64,000 nucleotides of DNA from NCBI RefSeq assembly GCF_051014685.1, contig NW_027478766.1, positions 124,001 through 188,000 on the forward strand, read 5' to 3'. Under the pieces are notes generated by a model. It was given only the letters and a program-made list of their open reading frames with translations. It ran no database searches and was not told the DNA's origin. Below, piece by piece: positions 1 through 11,265 of this stretch. Source of the stretch: Ptiloglossa arizonensis (lineage: Eukaryota; Arthropoda; Insecta; Hymenoptera; Colletidae). Both the position numbers and the translations under genes were made by a program. The first letter of the stretch is position 1, and each line of letters starts with the position of its first letter.

Positions 1-50
1 TTTTGGGTTTCCCAAGCGTTGCATACCTCCAAACTGCCATATCTCGCGAA

Positions 51-66
51 CGGATTGACCAATCCG
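51..66. other. 16-bp dyad present in most monomers
   Basis: The bases CGGATTG-AC-CAATCCG form an inverted repeat with 7-bp arms and a 2-bp centre. The element recurs every 175 bp, for example at 226-241, and is unaltered in most units. Variants that break an arm occur (gacTaatcc, cggaAtgacc, tgaAcaatTcg, gaccaGtcc, aggattg), and I see no compensating change in the other arm, so it looks like a protein-binding type dyad or a chance palindrome and not a conserved RNA hairpin. It contains a CCAAT pentamer. Function unknown. Confidence 0.7.
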
Positions 67-99
67 CAAAATTTCTGTTGCATCTGAAAGTAGAAACTC

Positions 100-116
100 G
101 CCCGAGTACAACGGTA
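100..116 (-). other. Weak CENP-B-box-like motif
   Basis: Read on the minus strand, positions 100-116 fit the CENP-B box core (TTCG, four bases, A, two bases, CGGG) at seven of nine fixed positions; the first two (TT) are AC here. The fit is the same in units with cccgNNtacaacggt and is lost in units carrying acact or aaTGt. CENP-B binding is known for mammals; in other lineages such partial matches can be coincidental, so this is only a similarity. Confidence 0.3.
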
Positions 117-1014
117 TGCGTACTTTTCCCCTAGGCCGTTCTGGTTATTCGTTTCAAGCATCAGAACTGTGAAAATTTTGAGTTTCTCAACCGTTTCTTA
201 CCTCCAAACTGCCATATCTCGCAAACGGATTGACCAATCCGCAAAATTTCTGTTGCATCTGAAAGTAGAAACTCGCCCGATTACAACGGTATGCGTACTT
301 TTCCCCTAGGCCGTTCTAGTTATTCGTTTCGAGCATCAGAACTGCAAAAATGTTGAGTTTCTCAAGCGTTTCTTACCTACAAACTGCCATATCTCGCGAA
401 CGGATTGACCAATCCGCAAAATTTCTGTTGCATCTGAAAGTAGAAACTCGCCCGATTACAACGGTATGCGTACTTTTCCCCTAGGCCGTTGTAGTTATTC
501 GTTTCGAGCATGAGAACTGCGAAAATTTTGGGTTTCTCAAGCGTTGCTTACCTCCAAACTGCCATATCTCGCGAACGGATTGACCAATCCGCAAAATTTC
601 TGTTGCATCTCAAAGTAGAAACTCGCCCGATTACAACGGTATGCGTACTTATCCCCTAGGCCGTTCTGGTTATTCGTTTCGAGCATCAGAACTGTGAAAA
701 TTTTGAGTTTCTCAACCGTTTCTTACCTCCAAACTACCATATCTCGGGAACGGATTGACCAATCCGCAAAATTTCTGTTGCATCTGAAAGTAGAAACTCG
801 CCCGATTACAACGGTATGCGTACTTTTCCCCTAGTCCGTTCTAGTTATTCGTTTCGAGCATCAGAACTGCGAAAATTTTGAGTTTCTCAAGCGTTTCTTA
901 CTTCCAAACTGCCATATCTCGCGAACGGATTGACCAATCCGCAAAATTTCTGTTGCATCTGAAAGTAGAAACTCGCCCGACTACAACGGTATGCGTACTT
1001 TTCCCCTAGACCGT

Positions 1015-2764
1015 TCTAGTTATGCTTGTCGAGCATCAGAACTGCGAAAATTTTGAGTTTCTCAAGCGTTTCTTTCCTCCAAACTGCCATATCTCGCGAA
1101 CGGATTGACTAATCCGCAAAATTTCTGTTGCATCTGACAGTAGAAACTCGCCCGATTACAACGGTATGCGTACTTTTCTCCTAGGCCGTTCTAGTTATTC
1201 GTTTCGAGCATCAGAACTGCGAAAATTTTGAGTTTCTCAAGCGTTTCTTACCTCCAAACTGCCATATCTCGCGACCGGATTGACCAATCCACAAAATTTC
1301 TGTTGCATCTGAAAGTAGAAACTCGCCCGATTACAACGGTATGCGTACTTTTCCCCTAGGCCGTTCTGGTTATTCGTTTCGAGCATCAGAACTGTGAAAA
1401 TTTTGAGTTTCTCAACCGTTTCTTACCTCCAAACTGCCATATCTCGCGAACGGATTGACCAATCCGCAAAATTTCTGTTGCATCTGAAAGTAGAAACTCG
1501 CCCGATTACAACGGTATGCGTACTTTTCCCCTAGGCCGTTCTAGTTATTCGTTTCGAGCATCAGAACTGCAAAAATGTTGAGTTTCTCAAGCGTTTCTTA
1601 CCTACAAACTGCCATATCTCGCGAACGGATTGACCAATCCGCAAAATTTCTGTTGCATCTGAAAGTAGAAAGTCGCCCGATTACAACGGTATGCGTACTT
1701 TTCCCCTAGGCCGTTCTGGTTATTCGTTTCGAGCATCAGAACTGTGAAAATTTTGAGTTTCTCAACCGTTTCTTACCTCCAAACTGCCATATCTCGCGAA
1801 CGGATTGACCAATCCGCAAAATTTCTGTTGCATCTGAAAGTAGAAAGTCGCCCGATTACAACGGTATGCGTACTTTTCCCCTAGGCCGTTCTGGTTATTC
1901 GTTTCGAGCATCAGAACTGTGAAAATTTTGAGTTTCTCAACCGTTTCTTACCTCCAAACTGCCATATCTCGCGAACGGATTGACCAATCCGCAAAATTTC
2001 TGTTGCATCTGAAAGTAGAAACTCGCCCGATTACAACGGTATGCGTACTTTTCCCCTAGGCCGTTGTAGTTATTCGTTTCGAGCATGAGAACTGCGAAAA
2101 TTTTGGGTTTCTCAAGCGTTGCTTACCTCCAAACTGCCATATCTCGCGAACGGATTGACCAATCCGCAAAATTTCTGTTGCATCTCAAAGTAGAAACTCG
2201 CCCGATTACAACGGTATGCGTACTTATCCCCTAGGCCGTTCTGGTTATTCGTTTCGAGCATCAGAACTGTGAAAATTTTGAGTTTCTCAACCGTTTCTTA
2301 CCTCCAAACTACCATATCTCGCGAACGGATTGACCAATCCGCAAAATTTCTGTTGCATCTGAAAGTAGAAACTCGCCCGATTACAACGGTATGCGTACTT
2401 TTCCCCTAGTCCGTTCTAGTTATTCGTTTCGAGCATCAGAACTGCGAAAATTTTGAGTTTCTCAAGCGTTTCTTACCTCCAAACTGCCATATCTCGCGAA
2501 CGGATTGACCAATCCGCAAAATTTCTGTTGCATCTGAAAGTAGAAACTCGCCCGATTACAACGGTATGCGTACTTTTCCCCTAGGCCGTTCTAGTTATTC
2601 GTTTCGAGCATCAGAACTGCAAAAATGTTCAGTTTCTCAAGCGTTTCTTACCTACAAACTGCCATATCTCGCGAACGGATTGACCAATCCGCAAAATTTC
2701 TGTTGCATCTGAAAGTAGAAAGTCGCCCGACTACAACGGTATGCGTACTTTTCCCCTAGACCGT
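1015..2764 (+). repeat. Ten-monomer (1,750-bp) A-type higher-order repeat unit
   Basis: A recognisable ordered series of monomers starts with the tatgcttgtc unit at 1,021, then tctttcctcc/gactaatcc/gaCagtag, then gcgaCcgg/atccAcaaaa, and so on. The series restarts 1,750 bp later at 2,771. The two series agree to about 1,830. There this copy holds two consecutive near-identical agtcgccc/ctggtt monomers where the next has one, so the spacing of later landmarks falls to 1,575 bp (2,061 against 3,636). Confidence 0.75.
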
Positions 2765-4180
2765 TCTAGTTATGCTTGTCGAGCATCAGAACTGCGAAAA
2801 TTTTGAGTTTCTCAAGCGTTTCTTTCCTCCAAACTGCCATATCTCGCGAACGGATTGACTAATCCGCAAAATTTCTGTTGCATCTGACAGTAGAAACTCG
2901 CCCGATTACAACGGTATGCGTACTTTTCTCCTAGGCCGTTCTAGTTATTCGTTTCGAGCATCAGAACTGCGAAAATTTTGAGTTTCTCAAGCGTTTCTTA
3001 CCTCCAAACTGCCATATCTCGCGACCGGATTGACCAATCCACAAAATTTCTGTTGCATCTGAAAGTAGAAACTCGCCCGATTACAACGGTATGCGTACTT
3101 TTCCCCTAGGCCGTTCTGGTTATTCGTTTCGAGCATCAGAACTGTGAAAATTTTGAGTTTCTCAACCGTTTCTTACCTCCAAACTGCCATATCTCGCGAA
3201 CGGATTGACCAATCCGCAAAATTTCTGTTGCATCTGAAAGTAGAAACTCGCCCGATTACAACGGTATGCGTACTTTTCCCCTAGGCCGTTCTAGTTATTC
3301 GTTTCGAGCATCAGAACTGCAAAAATGTTGAGTTTCTCAAGCGTTTCTTACCTACAAACTGCCATATCTCGCGAACGGATTGACCAATCCGCAAAATTTC
3401 TGTTGCATCTGAAAGTAGAAAGTCGCCCGATTACAACGGTATGCGTACTTTTCCCCTAGGCCGTTCTGGTTATTCGTTTCGAGCATCAGAACTGTGAAAA
3501 TTTTGAGTTTCTCAACCGTTTCTTACCTCCAAACTGCCATATCTCGCGAACGGATTGACCAATCCGCAAAATTTCTGTTGCATCTGAAAGTAGAAACTCG
3601 CCCGATTACAACGGTATGCGTACTTTTCCCCTAGGCCGTTGTAGTTATTCGTTTCGAGCATGAGAACTGCGAAAATTTTGGGTTTCTCAAGCGTTGCTTA
3701 CCTCCAAACTGCCATATCTCGCGAACGGATTGACCAATCCGCAAAATTTCTGTTGCATCTCAAAGTAGAAACTCGCCCGATTACAACGGTATGCGTACTT
3801 TTCTCCTAGGCCGTTCTAGTTATTCGTTTCGAGCATCAGAACTGCGAAAATTTTGAGTTTCTCAAGCGTTTCTTACCTCCAAACTGCCATATCTCGCGAC
3901 CGGATTGACCAATCCACAAAATTTCTGTTGCATCTGAAAGTAGAAACTCGCCCGATTACAACGGTATGCGTACTTTTCCCCTAGGCCGTTGTAGTTATAC
4001 GTTTCGAGCATGAGAACTGCGAAAATTTTGGGTTTCCCAAGCGTTGCATACCTCCAAACTGCCATATCTCGCGAACGGATTGACCAATCCGCAAAATTTC
4101 TGTTGCATCTGAAAGTAGAAACTCGCCCGAGTACAACGGTATGCGTACTTTTCCCCTAGGCCGTTCTGGTTATTCGTTTC

Positions 4181-5930
4181 AAGCATCAGAACTGTGAAAA
4201 TTTTGAGTTTCTCAACCGTTTCTTACCTCCAAACTGCCATATCTCGCAAACGGATTGACCAATCCGCAAAATTTCTGTTGCATCTGAAAGTAGAAACTCG
4301 CCCGATTACAACGGTATGCGTACTTTTCCCCTAGGCCGTTCTAGTTATTCGTTTCGAGCATCAGAACTGCAAAAATGTTGAGTTTCTCAAGCGTTTCTTA
4401 CCTACAAACTGCCATATCTCGCGAACGGATTGACCAATCCGCAAAATTTCTGTTGCATCTGAAAGTAGAAACTCGCCCGATTACAACGGTATGCGTACTT
4501 TTCCCCTAGGCCGTTGTAGTTATTCGTTTCGAGCATGAGAACTGCGAAAATTTTGGGTTTCTCAAGCGTTGCTTACCTCCAAACTGCCATATCTCGCGAA
4601 CGGATTGACCAATCCGCAAAATTTCTGTTGCATCTCAAAGTAGAAACTCGCCCGATTACAACGGTATGCGTACTTATCCCCTAGGCCGTTCTGGTTATTC
4701 GTTTCGAGCATCAGAACTGTGAAAATTTTGAGTTTCTCAACCGTTTCTTACCTCCAAACTACCATATCTCGGGAACGGATTGACCAATCCGCAAAATTTC
4801 TGTTGCATCTGAAAGTAGAAACTCGCCCGATTACAACGGTATGCGTACTTTTCCCCTAGTCCGTTCTAGTTATTCGTTTCGAGCATCAGAACTGCGAAAA
4901 TTTTGAGTTTCTCAAGCGTTTCTTACTTCCAAACTGCCATATCTCGCGAACGGATTGACCAATCCGCAAAATTTCTGTTGCATCTGAAAGTAGAAACTCG
5001 CCCGATTACAACGGTATGCGTACTTTTCCCCTAGGCCGTTCTAGTTATTCGTTTCGAGCATCAGAACTGCAAAAATGTTGAGTTTCTCAAGCGTTTCTTA
5101 CCTACAAACTGCCATATCTCGCGAACGGATTGACCAATCCGCAAAATTTCTGTTGCATCTGAAAGTAGAAAGTCGCCCGACTACAACGGTATGCGTACTT
5201 TTCCCCTAGACCGTTCTAGTTATGCTTGTCGAGCATCAGAACTGCGAAAATTTTGAGTTTCTCAAGCGTTTCTTTCCTCCAAACTGCCATATCTCGCGAA
5301 CGGATTGACTAATCCGCAAAATTTCTGTTGCATCTGACAGTAGAAACTCGCCCGATTACAACGGTATGCGTACTTTTCTCCTAGGCCGTTCTAGTTATTC
5401 GTTTCGAGCATCAGAACTGCAAAAATGTTGAGTTTCTCAAGCGTTTCTTACCTACAAATTGCCATATCTCGCGAACGGATTGACCAGTCCGCAAAATTTC
5501 TGTTGCATCTGAAAGTAGAAACTCGCCCGATTACAACGGTATGCGTACTTTTCCCCTAGGCCGTTGTAGTTATTCGTTTCGAGCATGAGAACTGCGAAAA
5601 TTTTGGGTTTCTCAAGCGTTGCTTACCTCCAAACTGCCATATCTCGCGAACGGATTGACCAATCCGCAAAATTTCTGTTGCATCTGAAAGTAGAAACTCG
5701 CCCGATTACAACGGTATGCGTACTTATCCCCTAGGCCGTTCTGGTTATTCGTTTCGAGCATCAGAACTGTGAAAATTTTGAGTTTCTCAACCGTTTCTTA
5801 CCTCCAAACTACCATATCTCGCGAACGGATTGACCAATCCGCAAAATTTCTGTTGCATCTGAAAGTAGAAACTCGCCCGATTACAACGGTATGCGTACTT
5901 TTCCCCTAGTCCGTTCTAGTTATTCGTTTC
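4181..5930 (+). repeat. Ten-monomer (1,750-bp) tandem repeat, first copy
   Basis: The unit starting at tttcAagcatcag (4,181) restarts at 5,931, ten monomers later, with the same succession: gcaaacgg, then tgttgag/ctacaaact, then the gagcatGag/tttGGG unit, then tactTATccc with ctCaaag, then tcGGGaac, then cttccaaact. The copies separate after about 6,945, where the second has an additional tgttgag/ctacaaact monomer. Confidence 0.75.
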
Positions 5931-7120
5931 AAGCATCAGAACTGTGAAAATTTTGAGTTTCTCAACCGTTTCTTACCTCCAAACTGCCATATCTCGCAAA
6001 CGGATTGACCAATCCGCAAAATTTCTGTTGCATCTGAAAGTAGAAACTCGCCCGATTACAACGGTATGCGTACTTTTCCCCTAGGCCGTTCTAGTTATTC
6101 GTTTCGAGCATCAGAACTGCAAAAATGTTGAGTTTCTCAAGCGTTTCTTACCTACAAACTGCCATATCTCGCGAACGGATTGACCAATCCGCAAAATTTC
6201 TGTTGCATCTGAAAGTAGAAACTCGCCCGATTACAACGGTATGCGTACTTTTCCCCTAGGCCGTTGTAGTTATTCGTTTCGAGCATGAGAACTGCGAAAA
6301 TTTTGGGTTTCTCAAGCGTTGCTTACCTCCAAACTGCCATATCTCGCGAACGGATTGACCAATCCGCAAAATTTCTGTTGCATCTCAAAGTAGAAACTCG
6401 CCCGATTACAACGGTATGCGTACTTATCCCCTAGGCCGTTCTGGTTATTCGTTTCGAGCATCAGAACTGTGAAAATTTTGAGTTTCTCAACCGTTTCTTA
6501 CCTCCAAACTACCATATCTCGGGAACGGATTGACCAATCCGCAAAATTTCTGTTGCATCTGAAAGTAGAAACTCGCCCGATTACAACGGTATGCGTACTT
6601 TTCCCCTAGTCCGTTCTAGTTATTCGTTTCGAGCATCAGAACTGCGAAAATTTTGAGTTTCTCAAGCGTTTCTTACTTCCAAACTGCCATATCTCGCGAA
6701 CGGATTGACCAATCCGCAAAATTTCTGTTGCATCTGAAAGTAGAAACTCGCCCGATTACAACGGTATGCGTACTTTTCCCCTAGGCCGTTCTAGTTATTC
6801 GTTTCGAGCATCAGAACTGCAAAAATGTTGAGTTTCTCAAGCGTTTCTTACCTACAAACTGCCATATCTCGCGAACGGATTGACCAATCCGCAAAATTTC
6901 TGTTGCATCTGAAAGTAGAAAGTCGCCCGACTACAACGGTATGCGTACTTTTCCCCTAGGCCGTTCTAGTTATTCGTTTCGAGCATCAGAACTGCAAAAA
7001 TGTTGAGTTTCTCAAGCGTTTCTTACCTACAAACTGCCATATCTCGCGAACGGATTGACCAATCCGCAAAATTTCTGTTGCATCTGAAAGTAGAAAGTCG
7101 CCCGACTACAACGGTATGCG
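5931..7120 (+). repeat. 1,750-bp tandem repeat, second (partial) copy with one extra monomer
   Basis: This matches 4,181 onward at an offset of 1,750 bp until about 6,945. From roughly 6,771 to 7,120 the same tgttgag/ctacaaact/agtcgcccgaCtac monomer occurs twice in succession. After that, the landmark tatgcttgtc at about 7,146 is 1,925 bp rather than 1,750 bp from its counterpart at 5,221, which shows a gain of exactly one unit. Confidence 0.75.
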
Positions 7121-7303
7121 TACTTTTCCCCTAGACCGTTCTAGTTATGCTTGTCGAGCATCAGAACTGCGAAAATTTTGAGTTTCTCAAGCGTTTCTTT
7201 CCTCCAAACTGCCATATCTCGCGAACGGATTGACTAATCCGCAAAATTTCTGTTGCATCTGACAGTAGAAACTCGCCCGATTACAACGGTATGCGTACTT
7301 TTC

Positions 7304-8703
7304 TCCTAGGCCGTTCTAGTTATTCGTTTCGAGCATCAGAACTGCAAAAATGTTGAGTTTCTCAAGCGTTTCTTACCTACAAATTGCCATATCTCGCGAA
7401 CGGATTGACCAGTCCGCAAAATTTCTGTTGCATCTGAAAGTAGAAACTCGCCCGATTACAACGGTATGCGTACTTTTCCCCTAGGCCGTTGTAGTTATTC
7501 GTTTCGAGCATGAGAACTGCGAAAATTTTGGGTTTCTCAAGCGTTGCTTACCTCCAAACTGCCATATCTCGCGAACGGATTGACCAATCCGCAAAATTTC
7601 TGTTGCATCTGAAAGTAGAAACTCGCCCGATTACAACGGTATGCGTACTTATCCCCTAGGCCGTTCTGGTTATTCGTTTCGAGCATCAGAACTGTGAAAA
7701 TTTTGAGTTTCTCAACCGTTTCTTACCTCCAAACTACCATATCTCGCGAACGGATTGACCAATCCGCAAAATTTCTGTTGCATCTGAAAGTAGAAACTCG
7801 CCCGATTACAACGGTATGCGTACTTTTCCCCTAGTCCGTTCTAGTTATTCGTTTCGAGCATCAGAACTGCGAAAATTTTGAGTTTCTCAAGCGTTTCTTA
7901 CCTCCAAACTGCCATATCTCGCGAACGGATTGACCAATCCGCAAAATTTCTGTTGCATCTGAAAGTAGAAACTCGCCCGATTACAACGGTATGCGTACTT
8001 TTCCCCTAGGCCGTTCTAGTTATTCGTTTCGAGCATCAGAACTGCAAAAATGTTGAGTTTCTCAAGCGTTTCTTACCTACAAATTGCCATATCTCGCGAA
8101 CGGATTGACCAGTCCGCAAAATTTCTGTTGCATCTGAAAGTAGAAACTCGCCCGATTACAACGGTATGCGTACTTTTCCCCTAGGCCGTTGTAGTTATTC
8201 GTTTCGAGCATGAGAACTGCGAAAATTTTGGGTTTCTCAAGCGTTGCTTACCTCCAAACTGCCATATCTCGCGAACGGATTGACCAATCCGCAAAATTTC
8301 TGTTGCATCTGAAAGTAGAAACTCGCCCGATTACAACGGTATGCGTACTTATCCCCTAGGCCGTTCTGGTTATTCGTTTCGAGCATCAGAACTGTGAAAA
8401 TTTTGAGTTTCTCAACCGTTTCTTACCTCCAAACTACCATATCTCGCGAACGGATTGACCAATCCGCAAAATTTCTGTTGCATCTGAAAGTAGAAACTCG
8501 CCCGATTACAACGGTATGCGTACTTTTCCCCTAGTCCGTTCTAGTTATTCGTTTCGAGCATCAGAACTGCGAAAATTTTGAGTTTCTCAAGCGTTTCTTA
8601 CCTCCAAACTGCCATATCTCGCGAACGGATTGACCAATCCGCAAAATTTCTGTTGCATCTGAAAGTAGAAACTCGCCCGATTACAACGGTATGCGTACTT
8701 TTC
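7304..8703 (+). repeat. 700-bp tandem duplication (two copies of four monomers)
   Basis: Two consecutive blocks of four A-type monomers, 7,304-8,003 and 8,004-8,703, read the same. They share ctacaaaTt with ccaGtccgc, the gagcatGag/tttGGG unit, tactTATccc and ctaccat/ctagTccg. The left edge is set by ttcTcctagg at about 7,303 against ttcCcctagg at about 8,003. The right edge is set by tacctAc/aaaTt at about 8,080 against tacctCc/aaaCt at about 8,780. Confidence 0.8.
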
Positions 8704-11265
8704 CCCTAGGCCGTTCTAGTTATTCGTTTCGAGCATCAGAACTGCAAAAATGTTGAGTTTCTCAAGCGTTTCTTACCTCCAAACTGCCATATCTCGCGAA
8801 CGGATTGACCAATCCGCAAAATTTCTGTTGCATCTGAAAGTAGAAAGTCGCCCGATTACAACGGTATGCGTACTTTTCCCCTTGGCCGTTCTGGTTATTC
8901 GTTTCGAGCATCAGAACTGTGAAAATTTTGAGTTTCTCAACCGTTTCTTACCTCCAAACTGTCATATCTCGCGAACGGATTGACCAATCCTCAAAATTTC
9001 TGTTGCATCTGAAAGTAGAAACTCGCCCGATTACAACGGTATGCGTACTTATCCCCTAGGCCGTTCTGGTTATTCGTTTCGAGCATCAGAACTGTGAAAA
9101 TTTTGAGTTTCTCAACCGTTTCTTACCTCCAAACTACCATATCTCGCGAACGGATTGACCAATCCGCAAAATTTCTGTTGCATCTGAAAGTAGAAACTCG
9201 CCCGTTTACAACGGTATGCGTACTTTTCCCCTAGTCCGTTCTAGTTATTCGTTTCGAGCATCAGAACTGCGAAAATTTTGAGTTTCTCAAGCGTTTCTTA
9301 CCTCCAAACTGCCATATCTCGCGAACGGATTGACCAATCAGCAAAATTTCTGTTGCATCTGAAAGTAGAAACTCGCCCGATTACAACGGTATGCGTACTT
9401 TTCCCCTAGGCCGTTCTAGTTATTCGTTTCGAGCATCAGAACTGCAAAAATGTTGAGTTTCTCAAGCGTTTCTTACCTACAAACTGCCATATCTCGCGAA
9501 CGGATTGACCAATCCGCAAAATTTCTGTTGCATCTGAAAGTAGAAAGTCGCCCGATTACAACGGTATGCGTACTTTTCCCCTAGACCGTTCTAGTTATGC
9601 TTGTCGAGCATCAGAACTGCGAAAATTTTGAGTTTCTCAAGTGTTTCTTGCCTCCAAACTGCCATATCTCGCGAACGGATTGACTAATCCGCAAAATTTC
9701 TGTTGCATCTGACAGTAGAAACTCGCCCGATTACAACGGTATGCGTACTTTTCTCCTAGGCCGTTCTAGTTATTCGTTTCGAGCATCAGAACTGCGAAAA
9801 TTTTGAGTTTCTCAAGCGTTTCTTACCTCCAAACTGCCATATCTCGCGACCGGATTGACCAATCCACAAAATTTCTGTTGCATCTGAAAGTAGAAACTCG
9901 CCCGATTACAACGGTATGCGTACTTTTCCCCTAGACCGTTCTAGTTATGCTTGTCGAGCATCAGAACTGCGAAAATTTTGAGTTTCTCAAGCGTTTCTTA
10001 CCTCCAAATTGCCATATCTCGCGAACGGATTGACCAGTCCGCAAAATTTCTGTTGCATCTGAAAGTAGAAACTCGCCCGATTACAACGGTATGCGTACTT
10101 TTCCCCTAGGCCGTTGTAGTTATTCGTTTCGAGCATGAGAACTGCGAAAATTTTGGGTTTCTCAAGCGTTGCTTACCTCCAAACTGCCATATCTCGCGAA
10201 CGGATTGACCAATCCGCAAAATTTCTGTTGCATCTGAAAGTAGAAACTCGCCCGATTACAACGGTATGCGTACTTATCCCCTAGGCCGTTCTGGTTATTC
10301 GTTTCGAGCATCAGAACTGTGAAAATTTTGAGTTTCTCAACCGTTTCTTACCTCCAAACTACCATATCTCGCGAACGGATTGACCAATCCGCATAATTTC
10401 TGTTGCATCTGAAAGTAGAAGCTCGACCGATTACAACGGTATGCGTACTTTTCCCCTAGTCCGTTCTAGTTATTCGTTTCGAGCATCAGAACTGCGAAAA
10501 TTTTGAGTTTCTCAAGCGTTTCTTACCTCCAAACTGCCATATCTCGCGAACGGATTGACCAATCCGCAAAATTTCTGTTGCATCTGAAAGTAGAAACTCG
10601 CCCGATTACAACGGTATGCGTACTTTTCCCCTAGGCCGTTCTAGTTATTCGTTTCGAGCATCAGAACTGCAAAAATGTTGAGTTTCTCAAGCGTTTCTTA
10701 CCTACAAACTGCCGTATCTCGCGAACGGATTGACCAATCCGCAAAATTTCTGTTGCATCTGAAAGTAGAAAGTCGCCCGATTACAACGGTATGCGTACTT
10801 TTCCCCTAGGCCGTTCTGGTTATTCGTTTCGAGCATCAGAACTGTGAAAATTTTGAGTTTCTCAACCGTTTCTTACCTCCAAACTGCCATATCTCGCGAA
10901 CGGATTGACCAATCCTCAAAATTTCTGTTGCATCTGAAAGTAGAAACTCGCCCGATTACAACGGTATGCGTACTTTTCCCCTAGTCCGTTCTAGTTATTC
11001 GTTTCGAGCATCAGAACTGCGAAAATTTTGAGTTTCTCAAGCGTTTCTTACCTCCAAACTGCCATATCTCGCGAACGGATTGACCAATCCGCAAAATTTC
11101 TGTTGCATCTGAAAGTAGAAACTCGCCCGATTACAACGGTATGCGTACTTTTCCCCTAGGCCGTTGTAGTTATTCGTTTCGAGCATGAGAACTGCGAAAA
11201 TTTTGGGTTTCTCAAGCGTTGCTTACCTCCAAACTGCCATATCTCGCGAACGGATTGACCAATCC

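Larger units (their letters stand above)
1..175 (+). repeat. Reference monomer unit
   Basis: This first full unit is used here to number positions within the monomer. Landmarks: an NruI-type palindrome TCGCGA at 44-49; a 16-bp dyad at 51-66; a short A/T tract at 68-74; a CCCG-T-CG motif at 100-116; a hypervariable stretch at 111-119; an AvrII-type palindrome CCTAGG at 130-135; a variable base at 161 (gagcaTcag or gagcaAcag); and AAAATTTT across the junction with the next unit at 172-179. This particular unit has rare variants: cccaag at 11-16, gcata at 21-25, gagtaca at 104-110 and a CpG-destroying change (caagca) at 155-160. The same set recurs at 4,026-4,200, and nearly so at 62,650-62,824. 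Confidence 0.95.
1..980 (+). repeat. 4,025-bp-spaced copy, first member (matches 4,026-5,005)
   Basis: Bases 1-980 read as the same sequence as 4,026-5,005, which is 23 monomers away. Shared rare variants include cccaag plus gcata in the first unit, gcaaacgg in the second, catctCaaag in the fourth, tcGGGaacgg in the fifth and cttccaaact in the sixth. The match ends at 981, where this copy has cccgaCtaca with ctagAccg, while the other has an additional monomer before the same features at about 5,181-5,211. One copy therefore gained or lost a single 175-bp unit at this point. Confidence 0.8.
1..11265 (+). repeat. A-type satellite domain, left
   Basis: About 64 monomers of the A group. Their markers are actgTGaaaa or actgCAaaaatgttg at the unit end, the gagcatGag/gtagtt/tttGGGttt combination, ctagTccg, ctagAccg, tactTATccc, ctacaaact and agtcgccc. 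The markers succeed each other in a recurring order, giving a higher-order repeat of about ten monomers (1,750 bp) with local gains and losses of single monomers. B-type markers such as acactatgcg, gagcaAcag and ctagCccg are absent. The domain passes into B-type units between about 11,200 and 11,318, where cggtGtgcg first appears. Confidence 0.85.

Noticed and set aside
51..66. Rho-independent terminator or RNA hairpin from the CGGATTG/CAATCCG dyad
   Set aside because: The 2-base loop is too small for a normal hairpin, no T-run follows, and arm mutations are not compensated in variant monomers.
8750..8983. Recurring open reading frames of 63-96 codons on both strands (for example here, 12,926-13,183, 36,197-36,487, 49,187-49,438)
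   Set aside because: They are stop-free readings of the satellite. A 175-bp unit shifts the frame every monomer, copies recur only with their repeat block, and neighbouring units carry stops. The predicted peptides show no recognisable domain.
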